In this document: in pieces, positions 1 to 7,396 of the stretch
Numbering within the stretch: position 1 is the stretch's first letter
Layout: each line of letters begins with the position of its first letter
DNA from: a bacterium
GTDB lineage: Bacteria > Acidobacteriota > Thermoanaerobaculia > Multivoradales > J023
DNA: 43,209 nucleotides
Assembly (NCBI GenBank): GCA_024226315.1
Contig: JAAELT010000312.1
Location: forward strand, 1-43,209
Reading direction: 5' to 3'
Notes under the pieces: model-generated
Database searches by the model: none
What the model was told of the DNA's origin: nothing
Seen by the model: the letters and a program-made list of their open reading frames with translations, nothing else
Position numbers and translations under genes: made by a program

Positions 1-2
1 CG

Positions 3-1655
3 GGCCTGCCCGAGCACAAGATCCAGATCATCTCGCCGGACATCGGCGGCGGCTTCGGCGGCAAGGTGCCGGTGTACCCGGGCTACGTGGTGTGCGCGGT
101 GGCCTCGCTGGTCACCGGCAAGCCGGTGAAGTGGATCGAGGACCGCTCGGAGAACCTGCAGGCCGCCAGCTTCGCCCGCGACTACCACATCAAGGCCCGC
201 CTGGCGGCCGACGCCGACGGCAAGATCACCGGCCTCGCGGTCGAGACCCTGGCCGACAACGGCTGCGCCGACGCCGCCGCCAACCCGTCGAAGTTCCCCG
301 CCGGGATGTACTCGATCTGCACCGGCTCCTACGACATGCGGGCCGCGCACGTGGCGGTCGACGGCGTCTACACCACCAAGCCGCCGGGCGGCGTCGCCTA
401 CCGCTGCTCGTTCCGGGTCACCGAGGCGGTGCACATGATCGAGCGCTTGACCGACATCCTGGCCCACGACCTAGGCACTGATCCGGCCGACCTCCGGATG
501 AAGAACTTCATCCGCCCCGATCAGTTCCCCTACCGCTCGCCGACCGGCTGGGAGTACGACTCCGGCAACTACCCTGCCGCGCTCGAGAAGGCGATGGAGA
601 TGATCGATTACCGGGGCCTGAGGCAGGAGCAGGCCGAGAAACGCTCCCGCGGCGAGCTCATGGGGATCGGCATCTCGAGCTTCACCGAGGTGGTGGGCGC
701 CGGACCGTCGCGCGACTACGACATCCTGGGGATCAAGATGTTCGACTCGGCGGAGATCCGCATCCACCCCACCGGCAAGGCAATCGCCCGCTTCGGCACC
801 AAGTCGCAGGGGCAGGGGCACGAGACCACCTACGCCCAGATTGTCGCCGAGGAGCTCGGCCTGCCGGCCGCCGACGTCCAGGTCGAAGAGGGCGACACCG
901 ACACCGCACCCTACGGTCTTGGCACCTACGCCAGCCGTTCGACCCCCACGGCCGGTGCGGCGGGGGCGATGGCGGCCCGCAAGATCAAGGCCAAGGCCAA
1001 GAAGATCGCCGCCTACCTGCTGGAGGTCGGCGAGGACGACCTGGAGTGGAACGTCGACAAGTTCCAGGTCAAGGGCTCGCCGGACCAGGCGAAGACCATT
1101 CAGGACATTGCCTTCGCCGCCTACACCAACCATCCCCCGGGCATGGAAGCGGGGCTCGAGGCCACCGACTACTACGACCCGCCCAACCTCACCTTCCCCT
1201 TCGGCAGCTACATCTGCGTGGTCGACATCGACAAGGGCACCGGCGAGGTCCATGTGCGGCGTTTCGTGGCGGTGGACGATTGCGGCAACATCATCAATCC
1301 GCTCGTAGTCGAAGGCCAGATCCACGGCGGACTGACCATGGGCCTGGCACCCGCGCTCTACGAGGAGATCGTCTACAACGAGGACGGCCAGAACCTGTCG
1401 GGCACGCTCGCGGACTACCTGGTGCCGACCGCGGTCGAGTCGCCGAAGTGGGAGACCGGCCACACCATCACGCCCTCGCCCCACCACCCCCTGGGCGCCA
1501 AGGGCGTCGGCGAGTCCCCCACAGTCGGCGCGCCGCCGGCGATCGCCAACGCGGTGGTCGACGCGCTCTGGCACCTGGGGGTGCGCCACATCGACATCCC
1601 GATCACGCCGCCCAAGGTGTGGAAGGCGCTCCGCGACGCGGGGGTGACGGATTAG
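3..1655 (+). CDS. coxL: Aerobic CO dehydrogenase large (molybdenum) subunit, form I, 5' truncated by window
   Basis: The reading frame is open from base 3, so the window holds the C-terminal 550 residues of a protein usually about 800 long. This subunit carries the Mo-molybdopterin cytosine dinucleotide (and, in the characterised enzyme, Cu) centre that oxidises CO to CO2. Visible motifs are GGGFGGK near the truncated start, the form I active-site loop AYRCSFR at 396-416 (Cys codon 405-407), a GQGHET motif, and GAKGVGESPTVGAP near the C-terminus, which contains the conserved active-site Glu. AYRCSFR separates true CO dehydrogenases from form II homologues, which carry AYRGAGR. The small FeS and FAD subunits must lie upstream, outside the window. 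It is followed after 18 bases by an XdhC/CoxF-type maturation gene, as expected for a cox operon. Confidence 0.95.
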   Translation, partial: GLPEHKIQIISPDIGGGFGGKVPVYPGYVVCAVASLVTGKPVKWIEDRSENLQAASFARDYHIKARLAADADGKITGLAVETLADNGCADAAANPSKFPAGMYSICTGSYDMRAAHVAVDGVYTTKPPGGVAYRCSFRVTEAVHMIERLTDILAHDLGTDPADLRMKNFIRPDQFPYRSPTGWEYDSGNYPAALEKAMEMIDYRGLRQEQAEKRSRGELMGIGISSFTEVVGAGPSRDYDILGIKMFDSAEIRIHPTGKAIARFGTKSQGQGHETTYAQIVAEELGLPAADVQVEEGDTDTAPYGLGTYASRSTPTAGAAGAMAARKIKAKAKKIAAYLLEVGEDDLEWNVDKFQVKGSPDQAKTIQDIAFAAYTNHPPGMEAGLEATDYYDPPNLTFPFGSYICVVDIDKGTGEVHVRRFVAVDDCGNIINPLVVEGQIHGGLTMGLAPALYEEIVYNEDGQNLSGTLADYLVPTAVESPKWETGHTITPSPHHPLGAKGVGESPTVGAPPAIANAVVDALWHLGVRHIDIPITPPKVWKALRDAGVTD

Positions 1656-1673
1656 AGTGGGTCCGAGAGCAGC

Positions 1674-2663
1674 ATGTACGACGAGTTCTTCACCAAGGCA
1701 CACGAGCTGATCGATAAGGGCGAGCCGTTCGCCACCGCAACGGTCGTGCGCGCCGAGAAGCCGACCTCGGGCAAGCCCGGGGACAAGGCGATCGTCACCC
1801 GGAGCGGCGTGATGTTCGGCTGGATCGGCGGCAGCTGCGCCCAGCCGACGGTGATCGAAGAAGCGCTGGCGGCGATCGCAGAGGGCGAGGCTCGGCTCGT
1901 GCGGATTACTCCCGAGCCGGGCGAGGCGACGCCCGAGGGCGTCAAGGAGGTGGCGATGACGTGCTTTTCGGGCGGCACCCTGGACGTCTACGTGGAGCCC
2001 CAGCAGCCACGTCCGCGGCTGCTGGTGGTCGGTCACCTGCCCACCGCCCAGGCGCTGGCCCACCTGGGCAAGGCGATGAGCTACCGGGTGACCGCCGTCG
2101 ATCCCGAGACCGGCGGCGACGCCATGGCCCACGCCGACGAGGTCCTGACGGATCTCGACGAGATCGCCGCGAAGGTGAATCCCCTCACCTACGTCGTCGT
2201 CGCCTCGCACGGCCACTACGACGAGGAGGCGCTGGTGCGGGTGCTCGACACTCCCGCCCCGTACATCGGCCTGGTCGCCAGCCGGAAACGCGCCGAGCCG
2301 ATCCTGCGGTATCTGCGACAGAAGGGCTTCGACGACGAACAGGTGGCGCGGATCGAAGCTCCCGCGGGCCTCGACATCGGAGCCCGCCGCGGCGACGAGA
2401 TCGCGCTGTCGATCATGGCTGAGATCGTCCAGGAACGGCACCGGGCCGAGAGCGTCGCCTGGCCGGTAGAGGGCGAGGCCACCGCGCCAGAAGCACCCGA
2501 AATCGCGACCGACCCGATCTGTGGCATGAGCGTCCGCACCGAGGGCGCCGCCCACACCCATGAGCACGGCGGCACCGTCTACTACTTCTGCTGCACCGGT
2601 TGCCAAGCTAGATTCGCGGCGGCCCCCGAAGAGCACCTGGCGACCGAACACGCCTCGGCCTGA
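1674..2663 (+). CDS. XdhC/CoxF family molybdoenzyme maturation protein with C-terminal YHS domain
   Basis: This 329-residue protein has an N-terminal XdhC/CoxI domain with the GGSCAQP turn (Cys near residue 55). It is followed by the XdhC Rossmann domain (LLVVGHLPTAQALAHLG near residue 120), and ends in a YHS-type metal-binding module (about 279-327) with DPICGM and YYFCCTGCQ. XdhC-family proteins bind molybdenum cofactor and deliver the matured, sulfurated form to xanthine-dehydrogenase-type enzymes. CoxF and CoxI are the relatives in CO dehydrogenase clusters. The position directly after coxL supports a role in inserting or maturing the Mo/Cu centre. The YHS addition, with several Cys, might carry copper or another thiophilic metal; that is inference. 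ATG 1674 is the first good start after coxL. Confidence 0.9.
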   Translation: MYDEFFTKAHELIDKGEPFATATVVRAEKPTSGKPGDKAIVTRSGVMFGWIGGSCAQPTVIEEALAAIAEGEARLVRITPEPGEATPEGVKEVAMTCFSGGTLDVYVEPQQPRPRLLVVGHLPTAQALAHLGKAMSYRVTAVDPETGGDAMAHADEVLTDLDEIAAKVNPLTYVVVASHGHYDEEALVRVLDTPAPYIGLVASRKRAEPILRYLRQKGFDDEQVARIEAPAGLDIGARRGDEIALSIMAEIVQERHRAESVAWPVEGEATAPEAPEIATDPICGMSVRTEGAAHTHEHGGTVYYFCCTGCQARFAAAPEEHLATEHASA

Positions 2664-2687
2664 GCCAACGCCACCGGCCGGCAGCAC

Positions 2688-3704
2688 ATGAAGTTCGAAG
2701 CCGTACCCGTCGAGCAAGCGGCAGGCCTGATCCTCGGCCACAACGTCGCCGGCGAGGGCGGAAGCCGGGCGCTACGCAAGGGCAAGCGGCTGACCGCGGA
2801 GGACCTGGCCGTGCTCGAGGGCCTGGGGCGACGCAGCGTCTATGTCGCTACCCTCGAGCCCGGCGACGTCGAGGAGGACGACGCCGCCGAGCGCATCGCC
2901 GCGGCCGCCGCCGGCGACGGGCTGCGCCGGTCGCGCGCGAGCACCGGCCGGGTCAACCTCTATGCCCAGGCGCTCGGCCTGCTGCGCATCGACCGCGAGC
3001 GCCTGCGGCGGCTCAACGACTGCGACGGCGTGACCCTGGCGACGCTACCCGGCCACAGCGCCGTGCGCCGGGGCAAGATGGTGGCGACGCTCAAGATCAT
3101 CCCCTACGCACTGAGCGAGGGCCAGGTCGCCCGAGCCGAAGAGGCCGCCGCGGGTCTCCTGCGTCTGACGGCGCTCGGGCCCCGGCGCGTCGGCCTGATC
3201 CTCTCCGGCTCGCCGTCCGCCCGCGAGCGCATCGTGCGCGGGTTCCGCGAGGCCCTGGCCGCGCGGCTCGAAGCGCTGGCGGCGACCCTCGGAGAACCCG
3301 ACTTCGTGTCGCTCGAGGACGAGGGGGGCGAAGAGCGCCTGGCGGCGGCGATCACCGCCCAACTGGCGGCCGGGATCGATCTGCTGATCCTGGCCGGCGA
3401 GACGGCGATCATGGACGCCCACGACATCGCGCCCCGGGCCATCGAGCGCGCCGGCGGCGAGGTCGAGTGCTACGGCGCGCCGGTCGATCCGGGCAACCTG
3501 CTGCTGCTCGCCTATCGCGACGGCGTGCCGATCGTCGGCGCGCCGGGGTGCGCGCGCAGCCCGAAGCAGAACATCGTCGACCTGGTGCTGCCGCGGCTGT
3601 TGGCCGGAGACCGGCTGACCCGCGCCGACGTCGCCGCCTTCGGCCACGGCGGCCTGCTCGAAGACGTGCCCGAGCGTCCGCTGCCGCGCAGCTGGATCAG
3701 CTGA
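2688..3704 (+). CDS. Molybdopterin-binding (MoaB/MogA-fold) protein of the cox cluster
   Basis: This 338-residue protein ends in a molybdopterin-binding domain related to MoaB/MogA/MoeA. The landmarks are GLILSGSPSARE, the acidic-turn region LILAGETAIMDAHDIAPRAI, and the Pro/Gly-rich GAPVDPGN...VPIVGAPGCARSPKQN segment. The N-terminal part (residues 1-150) has ADVLxGxxLAH-like features seen in CO-dehydrogenase-associated molybdopterin proteins. Homologues often carry a fused MobA-like nucleotidyltransferase domain that makes the cytosine dinucleotide cofactor; none is visible here. It is 24 bases behind the XdhC-YHS gene in the same direction and probably co-transcribed. The likely job is handling or inserting the cofactor for CoxL. 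The stop codon lies at the start of a 42-bp tandem repeat. Confidence 0.82.
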   Translation: MKFEAVPVEQAAGLILGHNVAGEGGSRALRKGKRLTAEDLAVLEGLGRRSVYVATLEPGDVEEDDAAERIAAAAAGDGLRRSRASTGRVNLYAQALGLLRIDRERLRRLNDCDGVTLATLPGHSAVRRGKMVATLKIIPYALSEGQVARAEEAAAGLLRLTALGPRRVGLILSGSPSARERIVRGFREALAARLEALAATLGEPDFVSLEDEGGEERLAAAITAQLAAGIDLLILAGETAIMDAHDIAPRAIERAGGEVECYGAPVDPGNLLLLAYRDGVPIVGAPGCARSPKQNIVDLVLPRLLAGDRLTRADVAAFGHGGLLEDVPERPLPRSWIS

Positions 3705-3955
3705 AGCAGCACTCCGGAGCGGCTCCCACCGCCATGCCGAGACGTCAGCTCCGCTCCGGAGCGCCTCCGAACGGCAACTGAAGATCTCAGCTCCGCTCCG
3801 GAGCGCCTCCCGACGGCAACTGAAGATCTCCGTTCTGCTCCGGAGGCCCTCCGGACCGCAACTGAAGATTTCAGTTCTTCTTCGAAGCAGCTCCCGACGG
3901 CAACTGAACAGTCGATTTCTGCCCGAAAGCAGCTCCCGAAGCCTTCGGACGCACG
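3703..3955. repeat. Degenerate 42-bp tandem repeat with a conserved palindrome in each unit
   Basis: Units start at 3745, 3787, 3829 and 3871. More diverged units lie at 3703-3744 and from 3913. The consensus begins TCAGCTCCGCTCCGGAGCGC and ends CGGCAACTGAAGATC. Each clear unit has a self-complementary core, but its sequence changes: CGCTCCGGAGCG in units 1-2, CTCCGGAG in unit 3 and CTTCGAAG in unit 4. Unit 5 has CTGC...GCAG arms around CCGAAA. The palindrome is kept although the bases are not. This fills most of the 344-base gap between the cox operon and the DinB gene. There are no spacers, so it is not a CRISPR array. Its role is unknown; a transcript hairpin series or a protein-binding array are options. 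Confidence 0.85.
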
Positions 3956-4048
3956 CCGGCAGCCTTCGGACCGGGTTCGAAGCGGCGGGGCTCGACGGAT
4001 TCGATACGATATCGTGCCCGGCAACGACGACCCGGAAAGGATCTGACG

Positions 4049-4537
4049 ATGAGCACCGATCTCCTTGCTATGCAACTCGGCTACAACAACTACACGTTTC
4101 ATCGCAATACCGAGGGCGTCTCCCACCAGGAAAGCCTGGTCCAGCCCCACCCCGGCGGCAACTGCCTGAATTGGGTGGTGGGCCACCTCGCCAGCTCGCG
4201 CGACCAGATGCGCGGCCTCGTCGGTCTCGCGCCAACGCTGGGCGAAAACGAGAGCCCGGTCTACGCCCGCAGCGCCGAACCATTGACCGACGCCTCGAAA
4301 GCCGCCGACTTCGATCAGCTCACCGCCGCGTTCGCCCAGGACCAGGACGACATCCTGACCGCGGTCGCCGGTCTCACCGCCGAGCAGCTCGCCGCCCCGG
4401 CGCCGTTCAGCCCAGGGAACAATCCGCGGGAGACGGTGGCGACGCTGCTCGCCGGCCTGGTGTTTCACGAGGCCTACCACATCGGGCAGACCGGAGTCCT
4501 GCGACGCATCGCCGGCCACGCCGGCGTCCTGACCTGA
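4049..4537 (+). CDS. DinB-fold protein
   Basis: A 162-residue DinB/YfiT-superfamily four-helix bundle. The three expected metal-binding His are visible: H46 in NWVVGHL, and H140 and H144 in FHEAYHIGQ. These enzymes bind a divalent metal; several members are thiol transferases (bacillithiol or mycothiol dependent), but the substrate here cannot be told. ATG 4049 is chosen because AAAGGATCTGACG just upstream supplies a Shine-Dalgarno-like AAGGA at good spacing. The sequence upstream carries an ACGATATCGT palindrome at 4006-4015 that could be regulatory. The HD hydrolase gene follows after 17 bases, so the two are probably one transcript. Confidence 0.85.
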   Translation: MSTDLLAMQLGYNNYTFHRNTEGVSHQESLVQPHPGGNCLNWVVGHLASSRDQMRGLVGLAPTLGENESPVYARSAEPLTDASKAADFDQLTAAFAQDQDDILTAVAGLTAEQLAAPAPFSPGNNPRETVATLLAGLVFHEAYHIGQTGVLRRIAGHAGVLT

Positions 4538-4554
4538 GAGCTCTGGACCGATCG

Positions 4555-5229
4555 ATGCCGACTCCACCCGACCTGGCCTCCTGGGAACGGCGGTTCGAGG
4601 ATTTCCTCGGACCGCGCCTGGAGGGCGCCGACCCGGCGCACGACCTGGCGCACGTGCGCCGGGTCGTGACCACCGCCAAACGACTCGCCGCGACCGAGAG
4701 CGCGCGCCTGGAGGTGGTCGTACCGGCGGCCTGGCTGCACGACTGCGTGACAGTACCGAAAGACTCTCCACGACGCAGCTCCGCGTCCGCCGATGCAGCG
4801 GAGTCAGCGGGGGCCTTCCTGCTCGATGCAGGCTACTCGGCCGACTGTGTTCCGGACGTGCGGCACGCAATCGAGGCGCACAGCTTCTCCGCCGGGATCG
4901 CGCCCGAGACCGTCGAGGCCAGGGTGGTCCAGGACGCCGACCGCCTGGACGCGCTGGGCGCGATCGGCATCGCGCGCTGCCTGATGGTGGGGGGTGCTCT
5001 CGACCTGGCGCTTCATCATCCGCACGAGCCGTTCCCGGTCCGCCGCCAGCCGGACGACTCCCGATTCGTGATCGATCACTTCTACGTCAAGCTGCTGAGG
5101 CTCGCCGACACCATGCAGACCTCGGCGGGCCGTGCGGAAGGGCGCCGCCGCAGCCGTTCGATGGAGGACTACCTGCGCCAACTCGGCACCGAGATCGGCG
5201 ATCACGACCCACGGCCGAAAGCGGGCTGA
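4555..5229 (+). CDS. HD-domain phosphohydrolase (YedJ-like)
   Basis: A 224-residue HD-superfamily protein. The metal-binding residues are H33 (AHDLAHVRRV), H62-D63 (WLHDC) and D127 (VVQDADRLDALGAIG). The layout, including a DRLDALGAIG segment and a HHPHEPF stretch, matches the small single-domain HD proteins typified by E. coli YedJ, whose cellular substrate is not well defined. ATG 4555 is preferred to the longer in-frame extension from 4171, which would overlap the DinB gene entirely and adds only Arg-rich shadow sequence. The gene runs tail-to-tail with the DinB_2-type gene on the other strand, 41 bases away. Confidence 0.88.
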   Translation: MPTPPDLASWERRFEDFLGPRLEGADPAHDLAHVRRVVTTAKRLAATESARLEVVVPAAWLHDCVTVPKDSPRRSSASADAAESAGAFLLDAGYSADCVPDVRHAIEAHSFSAGIAPETVEARVVQDADRLDALGAIGIARCLMVGGALDLALHHPHEPFPVRRQPDDSRFVIDHFYVKLLRLADTMQTSAGRAEGRRRSRSMEDYLRQLGTEIGDHDPRPKAG

Positions 5230-5263
5230 ACCGGGACCGCGGCGAAGAGCTTCAGGAAAGGCT

Positions 5264-5280
5264 AAGGGCTTCAAGCCCTT
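5264..5280. terminator. Possible bidirectional hairpin between convergent genes
   Basis: AAGGGCT (5264-5270) and AGCCCTT (5274-5280) form a 7-bp stem with a 3-base loop. It spans the stop codon of the minus-strand DinB_2 gene and lies just past the HD gene. There is no clear U tract on either strand, so termination is only a possibility. Confidence 0.3.
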
Positions 5281-5909
5281 CCGCGCAGGCCGAGATCGGT
5301 CAGGATCTCCACCAACTGATCTTGATGGCGCTTCTCGTGAGCGGTGATGAGCCGCAAGAGATCCACCGCATGAGCAATACCGAACAGGGGATGCTGATAC
5401 ACCAGTCGCCGGAAGCTCACGTCTTCGTTGTCTTCGAAGACCGCCACCGTCGCCGCCGCCTCGGTGCGCAGCTCGCGGCGCAGGTCCTCGGCGCCGCGAG
5501 CCTGGCGAGGCGCAATAGCGGGCGGTGCCTTGGCCTGTACCCTTCGGAAACGCAGGAAGGCCAGGAAGAATCGGGTCGGCACGAAGGTGTTGAACAGAGT
5601 CAAGGGGGCATGGAGGATGCCCAGAAGCGGCGCCGGGAGACGGTCGACGACCGGCAACGGGAAGTCGGCCCAGAGCCGGCTCAAGAACGGCTGGCGGCCC
5701 GATCTCCGGAGCCGGAGGAGCTCCTCGACCTCGCCGCGCCACAGGCCCTCGGTGCGCAGGAGGTGGTCGACCAGCTCGCCCGGAGACCACGTTCCCGGCG
5801 CCGGCCGCTGGGCCATCTCTTCTTCGCTCAAGCCGGCGACCAGCGAGCTCGTTCGCTCGCGGGCGGCTCGGAAATCGCTGATTTCGACTTTGGGCACGAT
5901 CGTTCCCAC
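5271..5909 (-). CDS. DinB_2-type DinB-fold protein
   Basis: A 212-residue protein of the DinB_2 branch of the DinB superfamily. The WSPGELVDHL segment holds H49 and the C-terminal HEKRHQDQL holds H191 and H195, which together form the usual three-His metal site. The central stretch (about 75-125) is hydrophobic and Phe-rich (FFLAFLRFRR), which is common in longer DinB_2 members. The function and the thiol or metal partner are not known. It is transcribed divergently from the SGNH hydrolase gene and convergently with the HD gene. Only the DinB superfamily assignment is secure. Confidence 0.85.
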   Translation of the reverse strand: MGTIVPKVEISDFRAARERTSSLVAGLSEEEMAQRPAPGTWSPGELVDHLLRTEGLWRGEVEELLRLRRSGRQPFLSRLWADFPLPVVDRLPAPLLGILHAPLTLFNTFVPTRFFLAFLRFRRVQAKAPPAIAPRQARGAEDLRRELRTEAAATVAVFEDNEDVSFRRLVYQHPLFGIAHAVDLLRLITAHEKRHQDQLVEILTDLGLRGRA

Positions 5910-5948
5910 CTGGCGATGCCTCCATCGCGCCCGACGGGGCCACCGTTC

Positions 5949-5992
5949 ATTCTACACGCCCCGATCCAGGATCCGATGCGAGCGGATATACT
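5949..5992. promoter_or_regulatory. Candidate divergent -10 elements
   Basis: On the minus strand TAGAAT (5954-5949) lies about 40 bases before the DinB_2 start. On the plus strand TATACT (5987-5992) lies about 40 bases before the SGNH hydrolase start. They are the most A/T-rich hexamers in this otherwise GC-rich gap. No convincing -35 element is seen for either. Confidence 0.35.
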
Positions 5993-6033
5993 CCTCCGGG
6001 TGTCGTGACGACCGACGAGAGCCTCGAACCAGC

Positions 6034-7314
6034 ATGGCCCGCAGAGTACGCCCGACGTCGATCTCGCTGTTCTTGATCCTGCTCGGGATCCTGGCCAGCG
6101 AACGCATCATCGAGGCCCTCCTGGTCCCCGGCGACGGCATCCAGTCGCCGCGGATCAGCACGGCCATCGCGCTCGTCCAGGCAGCGCTGGTGCTGGCCGG
6201 AATCATCGTCTTCCTGCGCAGAGAAACGATCCGGACCCCGCTCCGCTCCGAGCTGGCGCTGGCCGCCGGCAGCCTGCTGCTCGGCGCCATCGTCGCGGAG
6301 GCCGGCGCGAGACTCTGGCTGGAGCATCTCGCCGATTCCGAGCAATACCGCAAGTACGCCTTGTACGAGGACGTCGCGCCGGAGATGTTCCAGTACGCCC
6401 CGCACCAGTACCTCGGCTACGTTCCTTCACCCAACTACCGGCGCGGCACCACCTCCCACAACTCCCTCGGATTCAGGAACCCCGAGCTCTCCGCGCAGAA
6501 GCCTGCCGGGGTGTTCCGCATCGCCGCCCTCGGCGGATCCACCACCTACACCCACAAGGTCGAGGACAACGCCGAGACCTTCACCGCCCAGCTCGAGAGG
6601 CTCTTGCGTGAGCAAGTCAGCAGCCTGGAAGTGATCAACGCCGGCGTCGGCGGATATACCTCCTGGGAGTCGCTGATCAACCTCCAGTTCCGCGTCCTGG
6701 ACCTGCAACCGGATCTGGTGATCGTCTATCACGGTACCAACGACGTCAAAGCGCGCCTCGTCGAGCCGGCAGTCTACGCGGCGGACAACTCGGGCCGGCG
6801 CAAGCCCTGGAGCACGCCGCCGGTCCATCGGGCCGAGCGCAGCTGTCTGCTGCGGATCCTGCTGCGGCGCCTCGGCGCGGCCCGACAGGTCCATCTCGGG
6901 GACTTCGTCAACAGACCCCTCTACCTTGGCGAAGAGAGCGGCCTGGAACCGCTCGAGATCCTGACCGCCAATCCACCGATCTACTCGCGGCGCAATCTCG
7001 AATCGATGATCGCGATCGCCCGTTCCCGCGGCACCGAGATCGTGCTCATGACCTGGGCCCATTCACCGCACTTCGGCGACTACTGCGCGACCGAGCACTT
7101 TCAGCACGGTTTCGCGGAGCACAACGCGATGGTCCGGGAGGTGGCCGCGGAGCACGGCGTCCCGTGCTTCGATTTCGTCCGCGAGATGCCGCAAGCGCGG
7201 GAGTACTGGGCTGACGGACGGCACGTGAACGAGCGTGGAGCGCTCGAGAAAGCCCGCCTGGTCGCCGGCTTCCTTCGTGCTCGAGGCCTCGTCCCCTCGC
7301 CTGAGATACAATGA
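6034..7314 (+). CDS. Membrane-anchored SGNH/GDSL hydrolase
   Basis: A 426-residue protein with three hydrophobic segments in the first 100 residues (ISLFLILLGILAS, AALVLAGIIVFL, LLLGAIVAEAG), then an SGNH hydrolase domain. Block I is GGSTTYT with the nucleophile Ser, block II is GVGGYTS, block III is GTND, and block V is DGRHVNERG with the catalytic Asp and His. Such enzymes remove or transfer acyl groups; a periplasmic glycan or lipid O-acyl group is a likely substrate given the neighbouring glycan genes, but that is inference. ATG 6034 begins the first hydrophobic segment. A longer in-frame extension from 5428 overlaps the opposite-strand DinB_2 gene and is rejected. It precedes FG-GAP gene 1 by 82 bases. 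Confidence 0.88.
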   Translation: MARRVRPTSISLFLILLGILASERIIEALLVPGDGIQSPRISTAIALVQAALVLAGIIVFLRRETIRTPLRSELALAAGSLLLGAIVAEAGARLWLEHLADSEQYRKYALYEDVAPEMFQYAPHQYLGYVPSPNYRRGTTSHNSLGFRNPELSAQKPAGVFRIAALGGSTTYTHKVEDNAETFTAQLERLLREQVSSLEVINAGVGGYTSWESLINLQFRVLDLQPDLVIVYHGTNDVKARLVEPAVYAADNSGRRKPWSTPPVHRAERSCLLRILLRRLGAARQVHLGDFVNRPLYLGEESGLEPLEILTANPPIYSRRNLESMIAIARSRGTEIVLMTWAHSPHFGDYCATEHFQHGFAEHNAMVREVAAEHGVPCFDFVREMPQAREYWADGRHVNERGALEKARLVAGFLRARGLVPSPEIQ

Positions 7315-7396
7315 GCCGGCCAACACAACAGGCGGAGTTCTTCGACGCCTCGCCACGGCCGTCGGCTTCTCCATCCACCAGGGGCAGGAGGCACCC

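Noticed and set aside
471..2741. Long open frame on the minus strand (756 codons)
   Set aside because: It lies opposite coxL and the XdhC gene, both of which match known families. Its Arg/Gly/Asp/His-rich composition is typical antisense shadow in GC-rich DNA.
3703..3955. CRISPR array
   Set aside because: The units abut directly, diverge along their whole length, have no spacers and no cas genes nearby.
3512..4870. Minus-strand frame that translates the 42-bp repeats into a 14-residue repeat (SSVAVRRRSGAEL-like)
   Set aside because: The 42-bp period keeps any frame open. The frame also covers parts of the molybdopterin gene and the DinB gene, has no Shine-Dalgarno and shows no recognisable domain.
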